Position numbers and translations under genes: made by a program. Of a stretch of DNA of 18,129 nucleotides, positions 5,851 through 12,494 are shown one piece after another; position 1 is the stretch's first letter, and each line of letters begins with the position of its first letter. A model generated the notes under the pieces. It saw only the letters and a list, made by a program, of their open reading frames with translations. It was not told the origin of the DNA and made no database searches. Source of the stretch: CAZVED01 sp964626205 (lineage in GTDB: Bacteria > Patescibacteriota > Patescibacteriia > SG8-24). The stretch spans positions 1 through 18,129 of the forward strand of contig CAZVED010000019.1 of NCBI GenBank assembly GCA_964626205.1, written 5' to 3'.

Positions 5851-6252
5851 ATGTTCATTCATTTCTTCGGCCTTCTCTTGGACCGCCGCACGGCACTGGA
5901 GCTCAACATCTCCGATGCTCTGGATACCGAGCAAGTTCGCATCGTGGCCGTGGATGGCCTAGACGACAAGACGGACAAGCAGTACTATCTCTGCCCGCGC
6001 GGCACCCTGACCAAGGGTCTCCGTGCCATTCGCCCGCTCTTGCCGTCACCGCGTGGTGAACAGCGGCTCGAGGCCATGCTCACGAACAAGTGCGTCGACC
6101 ACGTGCGCACGACGCTCGGTGCCGACTACCGCGCACCCTACCTCGAAGGCGATGAGGTTCGCTCGGCGATGCTCATGTGCTCCCAACCGCAGACCGGCTG
6201 GTACTCGTTCCTCGCGAGCGACGCCCGTGATATCTCGACCTTCGAGACCTGA
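5851..6252 (+). CDS. Uncharacterised 133-residue protein (only plus-strand gene)
   Basis: I do not recognise this protein. It starts MFIHFFGLLLDRRTALELNI and looks like a soluble alpha/beta protein of mixed composition. It has two cysteines in the first half (QYYLCPRG and NKCVDH), a third in LMCSQPQ, and no convincing signal peptide or membrane segment. The ATG at 5851 is chosen because GGAG lies 7 nt upstream; an ATG at 5776 would start inside the promoter. A near-consensus promoter, a 5' UTR hairpin and a strong terminator show that it is a real, separately controlled gene. It lies between adk and the structured RNA region, interrupting what is often a continuous secY-adk-map order. No function can be assigned. 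Confidence 0.75.
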   Translation: MFIHFFGLLLDRRTALELNISDALDTEQVRIVAVDGLDDKTDKQYYLCPRGTLTKGLRAIRPLLPSPRGEQRLEAMLTNKCVDHVRTTLGADYRAPYLEGDEVRSAMLMCSQPQTGWYSFLASDARDISTFET

Positions 6253-6280
6253 CTCTTACGGGGCATCGACCCCGCTTCCG

Positions 6281-6317
6281 ACCGCGCAGCCCATCCTCGC
6301 TGCGCGGTTTTCTTTTT
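6281..6317 (+). terminator. Intrinsic terminator of the plus-strand gene
   Basis: Perfect 10-bp stem ACCGCGCAGC/GCTGCGCGGT with an 8-nt loop, followed by TTTCTTTTT. It starts 29 nt after the stop codon; a smaller CGGGG/CCCCG hairpin lies between. Confidence 0.93.
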
Positions 6318-6334
6318 ACGACATCAGCAGGTGG

Positions 6335-6363
6335 TTTACCTTTCATGTTCGTACGGCAACGAT
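6335..6363 (+). promoter_or_regulatory. Weak promoter candidate for the structured RNA
   Basis: TTTACC (6335-6340), a 17-nt spacer and AACGAT (6358-6363). Both boxes are poor matches (four and three of six). The predicted start falls a few bases into the first stem of the structured region, so this is only a suggestion. Confidence 0.25.
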
Positions 6364-6541
6364 TGGGACAGGCTCAAGTCTTGGCAGGGCACGGGTGACG
6401 CTGCGAGAGGCCTCCACAAGACGCGCGAAGCGCGGTGAAGTGGAGAAACGCAGCGGCAGGACCCGTGCCGTCATAGAAGCATCACGCCATCCCAGCGAAA
6501 GAACGGCATGCAAAAACCGGACGGGGTTGCCGTCCGGTTTT
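6363..6541 (+). ncRNA. Candidate structured non-coding RNA (rod-like, 6S-like shape), unidentified
   Basis: This non-coding stretch between two terminators folds into nested stems: TTGGGA/TCCCAG (6363-6368 with 6490-6495), a 19 x 20 nt bubble (possibly narrowed by TGGC/GCCA), GGCACGGGT/ACCCGTGCC (6388-6396 with 6461-6469), GCTGCG/CGCAGC (6400-6405 with 6449-6454), CTCCAC/GTGGAG (6412-6417 with 6440-6445) and the apical CGCGC-GAA-GCGCG (6422-6434). More than 30 base pairs in register is far beyond chance for a spacer. A closing stem, central bubble and long terminal stem is the general shape of 6S RNA, but I find no sequence signature of 6S, SRP RNA, tmRNA or RNase P RNA. The strand is uncertain: plus is preferred because a terminator ends it at 6541, but that terminator works in both directions. 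Confidence 0.5.
6512..6541 (-). terminator. Bidirectional terminator closing the S10-spc operon
   Basis: Stem ACCGGACGG/CCGTCCGGT (6516-6524 and 6530-6538) with a 5-nt loop. On the minus strand it is followed by TTTTTG, about 23 nt past the secY stop; on the plus strand by TTTTCATCTTT. Confidence 0.88.
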
Positions 6542-6564
6542 CATCTTTCTGGAGACCGAGAAAC

Positions 6565-7713
6565 TTACAGCATCTCGTACTCGCGCATGGTGAGCTGAGC
6601 GTCGACTTGGTTGACCATCTCGATTGCCACGGACACCACGATGAGGAGCGACGTACCACCCACTGCAAGGGCGCTGATACCGGTGTAGTTCTGCACGACG
6701 AGCGGCAACACCGCGATGGTCGCGAGGAACATGGCGCCTGCCGGGATGATGCGGTTGAGCGTCCCCTGGATGTGCTCCGCAGTCGCTGCGCCCGGACGGA
6801 CGCCCGGGATGAAGCCGCCCTGCTTCTGGAGGTTCTCCGCCACGCGATCCGGGTGGAACACCACGGACGTGTAGAAATACGTGAAGAAGAACACCAATGC
6901 GAAGTAGATGAGACCGTACCAGAACTGATTCTGGAAGGTGATGATCGTCCACTGCGCGAAGTCTGCGATCCACTGCGTCTTCGCATTCACGAAGAACTGC
7001 GCAATCATCGGCGGGAAGAGGACGAGCGAGATCGCGAAGATGATTGGGATCACGCCAGCCATGTTCACGCGTAGCGGCAGATGCGTCTCCGAACCGCCGA
7101 ACTGCTTCGCTCCGCGCATTCGCTTAGCATATACGATCGGCACGTTACGCTGACCTTCCGTGATGAACACGACACCAGCGACCGTGATGACCGCGAGGAC
7201 CGCCATGACAGCGAGGTTCAGGGCCTGGGACGGGTCGAATGTCACGATAATCTGCTGGATGCTGGTCGGAAGCTGGGCGACGATACCGGCGAAGATGAGC
7301 AGCGAAATACCGTTACCGATCTTGCGTTCGGAAATGAGTTCGCCGATCCACATGAGGAAGACGGTTCCTGCCGTCATGGTCGCGACGATCATGACCTTAT
7401 CGAAGACCGACAAATCCATGAGGATGCCGCGGCCTGCGGACTGGAGCAACGCAATCATGCTGTACGCCTGAAGCATCGCGAGCGGGACGGATGCCCACCG
7501 CGTGAANNNNNNNNNNNNNNNNNNNNNNNNNNNNNNNNNNNNNNNNNNNNNNNNNNNNNNNNNNNNNNNNNNNNNNNNNNNNNNNNNNNNNNNNNNNNNN
7601 NNNNNNGGGATCGGAACGTGCGCCAACAGGCGGTAGATCACGAGCATCGCAAGAACGAACGCGATGCTATTGCGCAGGTCAGTGATCTTCCAAATCTGTT
7701 TGAGCTTGTTCAT
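6565..7713 (-). CDS. secY: Protein translocase channel subunit SecY (with assembly gap)
   Basis: SecY is the multi-spanning membrane core of the SecYEG channel through which proteins are exported or inserted. The start MNKLKQIWKITDLRNSIAFV leads into transmembrane helix 1 and stops at HVPI, where 100 N begin. After the gap the frame resumes at FTRWASVPLAMLQAYSM (before TM3) and runs to the end. Family blocks include MWIGELISERKIGNGISLLI, THLPLRVNMAGVIPIIFA, FIPGVRPG and GGTSLLIVV. The cytoplasmic tail is short, ending REYEML. The plug and TM2 region are in the gap. It is the last gene of the operon, 19 nt after rplO, and is followed by a terminator rather than by adk and map. No ribosome binding site is obvious (CACCCTCCCC precedes the ATG). 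Confidence 0.97.
   Translation of the reverse strand: MNKLKQIWKITDLRNSIAFVLAMLVIYRLLAHVPIXXXXXXXXXXXXXXXXXXXXXXXXXXXXXXXXXXFTRWASVPLAMLQAYSMIALLQSAGRGILMDLSVFDKVMIVATMTAGTVFLMWIGELISERKIGNGISLLIFAGIVAQLPTSIQQIIVTFDPSQALNLAVMAVLAVITVAGVVFITEGQRNVPIVYAKRMRGAKQFGGSETHLPLRVNMAGVIPIIFAISLVLFPPMIAQFFVNAKTQWIADFAQWTIITFQNQFWYGLIYFALVFFFTYFYTSVVFHPDRVAENLQKQGGFIPGVRPGAATAEHIQGTLNRIIPAGAMFLATIAVLPLVVQNYTGISALAVGGTSLLIVVSVAIEMVNQVDAQLTMREYEML
7507..7606. other. Assembly gap of exactly 100 N inside secY
   Basis: The run is exactly 100 N, a common placeholder length. The bases on both sides are in one secY frame if the true gap is 1 more than a multiple of 3. The last two bases before it (CC) fit the conserved proline after HVPI. 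Confidence 0.99.
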
Positions 7714-7732
7714 GGGGAGGGTGTGAGATCGC

Positions 7733-8173
7733 TTAGTTCAGCGAGCCGCCCGCCTTCTCGATCGCGGCCTTGGCGCTGGCAGTAACCGCGCAACCTACGA
7801 TCGTGAGCTTCTTCTTGAGGCCGCTGTTGCCGAGAATCTTAACACTCTTGCTGGCGGAGGTCACGAGACCTTTCGCCTTGAGCGTGCGCGGATTCACGGT
7901 CGTGCCGTCCTGGAACGCCGCTTCAAGCTCTGCGAGCGTCACGATGGCATCTTTCGGCTTGAGGCTCTTGAAGCCACGAAGCTTTGGGGTGGAAAGCATG
8001 AGGCGGCGGATACCGCGCAGCGCACGACGGTTACGGCCGCCCGAGCGGGCGCCTTGACCCTTCGTACCTTTACCTGCGGTCGTACCCTTGCTGGAACCGC
8101 TACCACGGCCAACGCGCCGGGACTTCGGTCGCGACCCCTTTGCCGACTTGATTGTGTGGAGTGACAACGACAT
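7733..8173 (-). CDS. rplO: 50S ribosomal protein L15
   Basis: L15 binds 23S rRNA and is a late-assembling large-subunit protein. It is 146 residues from the ATG at 8173, near the usual length. The N-terminal Gly/Lys/Arg-rich extension is typical (RRVGRGSGSSKGTTAGKGTK, then GQGARSGG). The C-terminal globular part includes LTIVGCAVTASAKAAIEKAG. It starts 10 nt after rpsE; rpmD, normally found between them, is absent. Longer readings from 8350 overlap rpsE and are rejected. No Shine-Dalgarno sequence is seen. Confidence 0.96.
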   Translation of the reverse strand: MSLSLHTIKSAKGSRPKSRRVGRGSGSSKGTTAGKGTKGQGARSGGRNRRALRGIRRLMLSTPKLRGFKSLKPKDAIVTLAELEAAFQDGTTVNPRTLKAKGLVTSASKSVKILGNSGLKKKLTIVGCAVTASAKAAIEKAGGSLN

Positions 8174-8183
8174 ACGTGTGCGG

Positions 8184-8786
8184 TTATTCGTTCTCCTTCG
8201 CCTCGGCGATGAGATACTTCGCCGTCGCGGCATCCATCTTGCGGAGCTTCGCGAGCGCGAGAAGCGTTGCCTTCGCGTTATTGATCTTGTTCTTTGCGCC
8301 GAGCATCTTTGCGGTGGCGTTCGGAACACCGGCCATCTCGAGGACAACACGGACTGCGCCGCCGGCCTTCACACCAGTACCTTGTGGAGCCGGGTTGAGA
8401 AGCACCTTTGCTGCACCGAACTTCACGTGGACGGAGTGCGGGATGCTACCCTTCACGATAGGGACTGTCAGCATGCGCTTCTTCGCCTGACGGACGGCCT
8501 TGTTCACCGAATCCGTGACGTCCAAGCCCTTCGCTGTTCCTTGACCGACGCGACCCTTGCGGTCGCCGATGATGACGCAGGCGCGGAAACGCATGCGCTT
8601 GCCACCTGCGGTCACGCGCGTCACGCGCGCGAGGTCGAGGATGCGCTGATCGAACTCCTTCGGCTCTTCCGGACGGCGTCCACGCGGACGGCGGTCGTCG
8701 CGACCTCCGCGCTTGCCGTCACTGCCGCGGTCGGAACCGCCGCGGCCTCCCCGTTTCTGGTCTGTCGTTTTCGTTGCGTCTGTCAT
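8184..8786 (-). CDS. rpsE: 30S ribosomal protein S5
   Basis: S5 sits at the mRNA entry side of the small subunit and affects decoding accuracy. The protein is 200 residues, with a 40-residue N-terminal Arg/Gly/Asp-rich extension (GGRGGSDRGSDGKRGGRDD) before the conserved core FDQRILDLARVTRVTAGGKR. The core has VIIGDRKGRVGQGTAKGLDV, IPHSVHVKFGAAKVLLNPAP and GTGVKAGGAVRVVLEMAGV, all S5 signatures. The start at 8786 is the first ATG after rplR (10-nt gap) and has no clear ribosome binding site. The extension is probably disordered. Confidence 0.96.
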   Translation of the reverse strand: MTDATKTTDQKRGGRGGSDRGSDGKRGGRDDRRPRGRRPEEPKEFDQRILDLARVTRVTAGGKRMRFRACVIIGDRKGRVGQGTAKGLDVTDSVNKAVRQAKKRMLTVPIVKGSIPHSVHVKFGAAKVLLNPAPQGTGVKAGGAVRVVLEMAGVPNATAKMLGAKNKINNAKATLLALAKLRKMDAATAKYLIAEAKENE

Positions 8787-8796
8787 AGGGATGCGG

Positions 8797-9174
8797 TTAG
8801 AAGGTGAGACCGTTTTCGCGCGCGGCCTCGGCAAGCGCCTTGACGCGACCGTGGTACGCGAAGCGTCCGCGATCGAAGACGACAGCGTCGACACCTGCCT
8901 TCTTTCCGGCCTCGGCGATCATCTTTCCGACTTCTGCGGCGACGGTGGTCTTACCCTTCAATGCGGCAAGCGCCTTCGCGTCGATGGCCTGACTGCTCGC
9001 GGCAGCAAGCGTCTTCCCCGTCGCGTCATCGATAATCTGCGCGGAGAGATGCTTGGCACTGCGGAATACGGAAAGACGCGGGCGGTTTGCGGTGCCACGA
9101 ATCTTCGCGCGCGTCCTGCGTGCGCGGCGTGCGCGTGTGGCGTTCAATCGTTCCTGCGGTTTGTTCTTCTGCAT
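8797..9174 (-). CDS. rplR: 50S ribosomal protein L18
   Basis: L18 binds 5S rRNA and joins it to the central protuberance of the large subunit. It is 125 residues: a basic N-terminus (RLNATRARRARRTRAKIRGT), then RPRLSVFRSAKHLSAQIIDD and the conserved end VVFDRGRFAYHGRVKALAEA. It starts 11 nt after rplF. The protein is normal in length and context. Confidence 0.96.
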   Translation of the reverse strand: MQKNKPQERLNATRARRARRTRAKIRGTANRPRLSVFRSAKHLSAQIIDDATGKTLAAASSQAIDAKALAALKGKTTVAAEVGKMIAEAGKKAGVDAVVFDRGRFAYHGRVKALAEAARENGLTF

Positions 9175-9185
9175 ATGCGTGGCGA

Positions 9186-9731
9186 TTAGGCCCCTGCCTT
9201 CGCGGCCTTACCGGCCTTGCGCTGGATGACCTCGTCCATGTACTTGATACCCTTGCCCTTGTACGGCTCCGGCTTCTTGATCTTGCGAATCTGTGCGGCC
9301 GTCTCGCCGACAAGATGCTTGCTGATACCAGTAACGGTAATGACGTTCTTCTCGACCGACGCGGTGATGCCGGCCGGAATCGGGAAGATGACATCATGAG
9401 AGAAGCCGACGTCGAGCTTGACGTCCTTGCCCTGCATGGCGACCTTGTAACCGACGCCATTGACCTCAAGCTGCTTGGAGAAGCCGTTCGTCACACCGAT
9501 GACCATGTTCTCGATGAGACGGCGGGTGAGGCCCCACTTGGCCTTGTCGTCCACCTTCTCCGGGTCCTCCACCGTCACGGTGAGCACGTTGCCCTCGAGC
9601 TGTGCGGCGGTGCGCGGTGGAAGCGCCATGGAGAGCTCCCCTTTCGGGCCCTTCACGAAGACGCTGCCCGCATCGATGCGGACTTCCACGCCTGCCGGAA
9701 TCTCCAACGGTTTTTTTCCTACTCGCGACAT
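9186..9731 (-). CDS. rplF: 50S ribosomal protein L6
   Basis: L6 lies near the factor-binding site of the large subunit. It is 181 residues, starting MSRVGKKPLEIPAGVEV, with two repeated alpha/beta domains and the conserved C-terminal signature PEPYKGKGIKY followed by an Ala/Lys-rich end. Its ATG follows the rpsH stop by a single base (TAATATG), which suggests coupling by termination-reinitiation. Confidence 0.97.
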   Translation of the reverse strand: MSRVGKKPLEIPAGVEVRIDAGSVFVKGPKGELSMALPPRTAAQLEGNVLTVTVEDPEKVDDKAKWGLTRRLIENMVIGVTNGFSKQLEVNGVGYKVAMQGKDVKLDVGFSHDVIFPIPAGITASVEKNVITVTGISKHLVGETAAQIRKIKKPEPYKGKGIKYMDEVIQRKAGKAAKAGA

Positions 9732-9732
9732 A

Positions 9733-10125
9733 TTAGTAGACGTTACAGAGAACCTCGCCTCCGAGGCGGCGCTTGCGCGCTTCCTTGTTCGTCATGATTC
9801 CCTGGGAAGTCGAGACGATGGCGATGCCCTGGTCGGACAACACCTTTGGAAGATCGGCGTAGCCTGAATAGACGCGGTGTCCCGGGGACGAGACGCGGCT
9901 TACCTTGCGAATGCCTGGTACGCCAGCCTCGTACTTCAACGTGATGCGGATCTCGCCATGCCCTTCCTCCGCCGACTTGTCGACGGACGCGACGAATCCT
10001 TCCGCGGCGAGGATCTTACCGATGGCGAACTTGACGTTCGAGTACGGCAACCTCACCTCGGTCTTCTTGACCGCGGACGCGTTCCGGATTCGTGTGAGCA
10101 TGTCGGAAATTGGATCGTTGATCAT
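9733..10125 (-). CDS. rpsH: 30S ribosomal protein S8
   Basis: S8 binds the central domain of 16S rRNA and in E. coli also represses spc operon translation. It is 130 residues from the ATG at 10125, the normal length; a longer reading from 10170 overlaps rpsN and is rejected. It begins DPISDMLTRIRNA and contains the C-terminal signature STSQGIMTNKEARKRRLGGE. Seven bases separate it from rpsN. I see no obvious S8-binding hairpin nearby, but did not fold the region. Confidence 0.97.
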   Translation of the reverse strand: MINDPISDMLTRIRNASAVKKTEVRLPYSNVKFAIGKILAAEGFVASVDKSAEEGHGEIRITLKYEAGVPGIRKVSRVSSPGHRVYSGYADLPKVLSDQGIAIVSTSQGIMTNKEARKRRLGGEVLCNVY

Positions 10126-10132
10126 AGGAAGT

Positions 10133-10318
10133 TTACCAGGATGATTTCCTGATGCCGGGGATCTCGCCAACGTTGGCGAGCTCGCGGAAACAGATACGGC
10201 ACAGTTCGAACGCCCTCATGTATCCGCGGTTGCGCCCACAGCGCCAGCACCGGCGAACGATGCGGGTCGAGTACTTCGGCTTGCGCGCCGACTTCGCTTT
10301 TTGCCCTTCTGTTGCCAT
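10133..10318 (-). CDS. rpsN: 30S ribosomal protein S14, zinc-binding (type Z)
   Basis: S14 helps assemble the 30S head. This is the short 61-residue zinc form with two CxxC pairs, CWRC and CRIC (about residues 24-43), and the C-terminal GEIPGIRKSSW signature. The longer zinc-free form, about 100 residues, is not used. It follows rplE with a TAACTATG junction and no ribosome binding site. Confidence 0.97.
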   Translation of the reverse strand: MATEGQKAKSARKPKYSTRIVRRCWRCGRNRGYMRAFELCRICFRELANVGEIPGIRKSSW

Positions 10319-10320
10319 AG

Positions 10321-10878
10321 TTATGCGTTGTTCTGCTCCTTAAAGGGCATGTTGATGGCGCGCATCAGCGCCTCGCCCCGTTCCTTGTTCCCCGCGTCAG
10401 TGACGATGGTCACCTCGAGGCCATGTACGTAGTCGCTATCTTCCGGCCTGACTTCAGGGAACGGGATGACCTCCTTGAATCCGATGGTCATGTTCCCGTG
10501 CCGGTCGATCATCTTCGTGCTGATACCGCGGAAATCGCGGATGCGCGGGAAGGTGTTGTTGACCAGCTTCTCGAGGAAGTCCCGCATGCGGTTCCCGCGA
10601 AGGGTGACCATCATGCCGACGACCATTCCTTGCCGGATCTTGAAGCTCGCAATGGACTTCTTCGCGAGGGTCTTGACCGGCTTCTGTCCGCTGATGCGGG
10701 TGAGCGTGTGCTCCACCGCGTCCACGAACTTCGGATCCTTGAGCCCTTGCTTGAGACCGACGTTGAGCACGACCTTCTTGATCTTCGGTGCCGCCATCGG
10801 ATTCGTAAGGGAGAGCTTCGCCATGAGCGCCTTCTGCGTCTCCTCGCGCTTCTTCTGTTGTGCGTTCTTTTCGCTCAT
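10321..10878 (-). CDS. rplE: 50S ribosomal protein L5
   Basis: L5 binds 5S rRNA and contacts P-site tRNA. It is 185 residues. Signatures include NPMAAPKIKKVVLNVGLKQG, LTRISGQKPVKTLAKKSIAS, FKIRQGMVVGMMVTLRGNRM and FLEKLVNNTFPRIRDFRGIS. The C-terminus (EEALM-like region, INMPF) is complete. It starts 5 nt after rplX. Confidence 0.97.
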   Translation of the reverse strand: MSEKNAQQKKREETQKALMAKLSLTNPMAAPKIKKVVLNVGLKQGLKDPKFVDAVEHTLTRISGQKPVKTLAKKSIASFKIRQGMVVGMMVTLRGNRMRDFLEKLVNNTFPRIRDFRGISTKMIDRHGNMTIGFKEVIPFPEVRPEDSDYVHGLEVTIVTDAGNKERGEALMRAINMPFKEQNNA

Positions 10879-10883
10879 ATGGG

Positions 10884-11207
10884 CTACTCGATGACTTCAC
10901 CGCACTTCTTGCACGTGCGGGCCTTGGTGACGTTGCCGGCAGCGTCCTTCATGATTTTCCGGCCGACCCGCGTCTCCTTGGAGCACTTCGGGCAGACAAG
11001 TTTCACATTGGAGGCGTTGAGCGGCGCGGAGAACGAGAGCTTCTGACCCTGCTGGTTCGCCTGCTTCTTGCGAAGGTGCTTCGCCGTGGCGTTAGCGCCC
11101 TCGACGACGATGCGTCCCATTTGCGGGAAGACCTGCACGACCTTACCGGTCTTGCCCTTGTCCTTACCCGCGATCACCTTCACGTTGTCGTTACGTTTGA
11201 TCAACAT
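10884..11207 (-). CDS. rplX: 50S ribosomal protein L24 with C-terminal zinc ribbon
   Basis: L24 is an assembly initiator of the large subunit and lies near the exit tunnel. It is 107 residues. The N-terminal KOW motif is clear (VKVIAGKDKGKTGKVVQVFP). The C-terminal part has CPKC and CKKC pairs, a likely zinc ribbon, as in the C+ form known from some bacteria. It starts 12 nt after rplN. Confidence 0.96.
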   Translation of the reverse strand: MLIKRNDNVKVIAGKDKGKTGKVVQVFPQMGRIVVEGANATAKHLRKKQANQQGQKLSFSAPLNASNVKLVCPKCSKETRVGRKIMKDAAGNVTKARTCKKCGEVIE

Positions 11208-11219
11208 ATGATGGGTCGT

Positions 11220-11591
11220 TTACACCACTTCCGGTGCGAGGGAGATGATCTTGGCGAACCCCATGGCACGAAGCTCACGGGCGATCGGACCGAAGATGCG
11301 CGTACCCTTCGGCTCCTTGGACTTGCGGTCGACGATGACGGCCGCATTCTGATCGAAACGGATATAGGAACCGTCCTTGCGGCGCAACTCCTTGTGCATG
11401 CGGACGATGACGGCGTGGACGACCTGCGACTTCTTGATCTGGCCATGCGGGACCGCCACCTTCACGGTGCAGGTCACGATGTCCCCGATGCGCGCGTAGC
11501 GCTTGCGATAGCCCCCGAGCACGCGGATGACCTGGAGCTTCCTGGCTCCGGTGTTGTCCGCGACGGCGAGCATTGAGCGGTGTTGCAGCAT
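11220..11591 (-). CDS. rplN: 50S ribosomal protein L14
   Basis: L14 forms part of the intersubunit bridge and the factor-binding area. From the ATG at 11591 it is 123 residues, close to the universal 122, beginning MLQHRSMLAVADNTGARKLQ. Conserved segments GGYRKRYARIGDIVTCTVK, YIRFDQNAAVIVD and GTRIFGPIARELR are present. The longer reading from 11702 runs into rpsQ and is rejected. Confidence 0.97.
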   Translation of the reverse strand: MLQHRSMLAVADNTGARKLQVIRVLGGYRKRYARIGDIVTCTVKVAVPHGQIKKSQVVHAVIVRMHKELRRKDGSYIRFDQNAAVIVDRKSKEPKGTRIFGPIARELRAMGFAKIISLAPEVV

Positions 11592-11601
11592 AGGAGTGTA
11601 A

Positions 11602-11865
11602 TCAGACCTTACCGATGACGCGCCAGCACTTGTCCTTGGAAATCGGACGGCACTCGACGAAGCGGACGACATCGCCGACGGCGTACTCGTTCTTCTCATC
11701 ATGCACCTTGTACCGCTCGGAGCGCTTGTAACGCTTGCGGTACTTCGGATGCAGCTTCAAGCTGTCGACGCGGACGACGACGGTCTTGTCCATCTTGTCC
11801 GAGACGACGACGCCCTGCAGCGTCCGATGAGTGCTCGTTTGTGCGGTCGTTGTTGCTGCTGCCAT
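11602..11865 (-). CDS. rpsQ: 30S ribosomal protein S17
   Basis: S17 is a primary 16S rRNA-binding protein with an OB fold. It is 87 residues, with LQGVVVSDKMDKTVVVRVD, HPKYRKRYKRSERYKVHDE and VGDVVRFVECRPISKDK visible. It begins with a short Ala/Thr-rich tail and starts 4 nt after rpmC. No ribosome binding site is seen. Confidence 0.96.
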   Translation of the reverse strand: MAAATTTAQTSTHRTLQGVVVSDKMDKTVVVRVDSLKLHPKYRKRYKRSERYKVHDEKNEYAVGDVVRFVECRPISKDKCWRVIGKV

Positions 11866-11869
11866 AGTA

Positions 11870-12067
11870 TTATGCGTTCTTGCCGTGACGTGCGCGTTTC
11901 TCGGTGAGAATTCGCGCGATTGCCGTCTTCACCTCGCTCATCTCGGAGACCTTGCGGAGCTGCTTCGCCGCGATGGAGAAGCGCATGTCCTGGAGACGGT
12001 TGCGCAAGTCCGCGAGAAGGCGGTCGAGCTCGACGTCGGTCTTTTCCTTGATTTCTGCGTACTTCAT
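11870..12067 (-). CDS. rpmC: 50S ribosomal protein L29
   Basis: L29 is a small two-helix protein near the tunnel exit, close to the trigger factor and SRP docking site. It is 65 residues: KTDVELDRLLADLRNRLQDM, FSIAAKQLRKVSEMSEVK and the helix AIARILTEKRARH. Position between rplP and rpsQ is canonical. Confidence 0.95.
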   Translation of the reverse strand: MKYAEIKEKTDVELDRLLADLRNRLQDMRFSIAAKQLRKVSEMSEVKTAIARILTEKRARHGKNA

Positions 12068-12079
12068 AGAGGTGTTCCG

Positions 12080-12490
12080 TTACTTGGTGATGAAGCGCGT
12101 CTTCATCGGGAGCTTGTGCGCGGCGAGCTTGAGCGCCTCGCGTGCAATCTCCTCGGAAACGCCACCCATCTCGAACAGCACGGTCCCCGGGCGGATGACG
12201 GCGACGTAGTAGTCGACCGAACCCTTGCCGCCACCCATCGTGGATTCGTTCCCATGATTGGTGACCGGCTTGTCGGGGAAGATGCGGATCCAGACCTTGC
12301 CACCGCGCTTGATGTAGCGGGTCATGGCACGGCGGGACGCTTCGATCTGGCGCGCGGTCATCCATGCGCCTTCCATGGCCTTAAGACCATACTGGCCGAA
12401 GCTGACCGAGAGCTTGGTCGTCGCGGTGCGCTTGTTGCGTCCGCGGCCCTTGTGCATCTTCCGGTATTTCACCTTTGCTGGTAACAGCAT
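12080..12490 (-). CDS. rplP: 50S ribosomal protein L16
   Basis: L16 helps place A-site tRNA near the peptidyl transferase centre. It is 136 residues, starting MLLPAKVKYRKMHKGRGRNK, with MTARQIEASRRAMTRYIKRG and VWIRIFPDKPVT. The loop normally written as RMGxGKG reads NESTMGGGKG here, so the arginine equivalent to E. coli Arg81, which is hydroxylated in that organism, is Thr84. The rest, including FEMGGVSEEIAREALKLAAH, is normal. Confidence 0.97.
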   Translation of the reverse strand: MLLPAKVKYRKMHKGRGRNKRTATTKLSVSFGQYGLKAMEGAWMTARQIEASRRAMTRYIKRGGKVWIRIFPDKPVTNHGNESTMGGGKGSVDYYVAVIRPGTVLFEMGGVSEEIAREALKLAAHKLPMKTRFITK

Positions 12491-12494
12491 ATGG

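Noticed and set aside
6363..6541. SRP (4.5S), RNase P or tmRNA identity for the structured region
   Set aside because: The apical loop is GAA on a GC stem without the SRP GGAA/AGCAG motif; no RNase P core sequence and no tRNA-like ends or tag reading frame were found, and it is too short for RNase P RNA.
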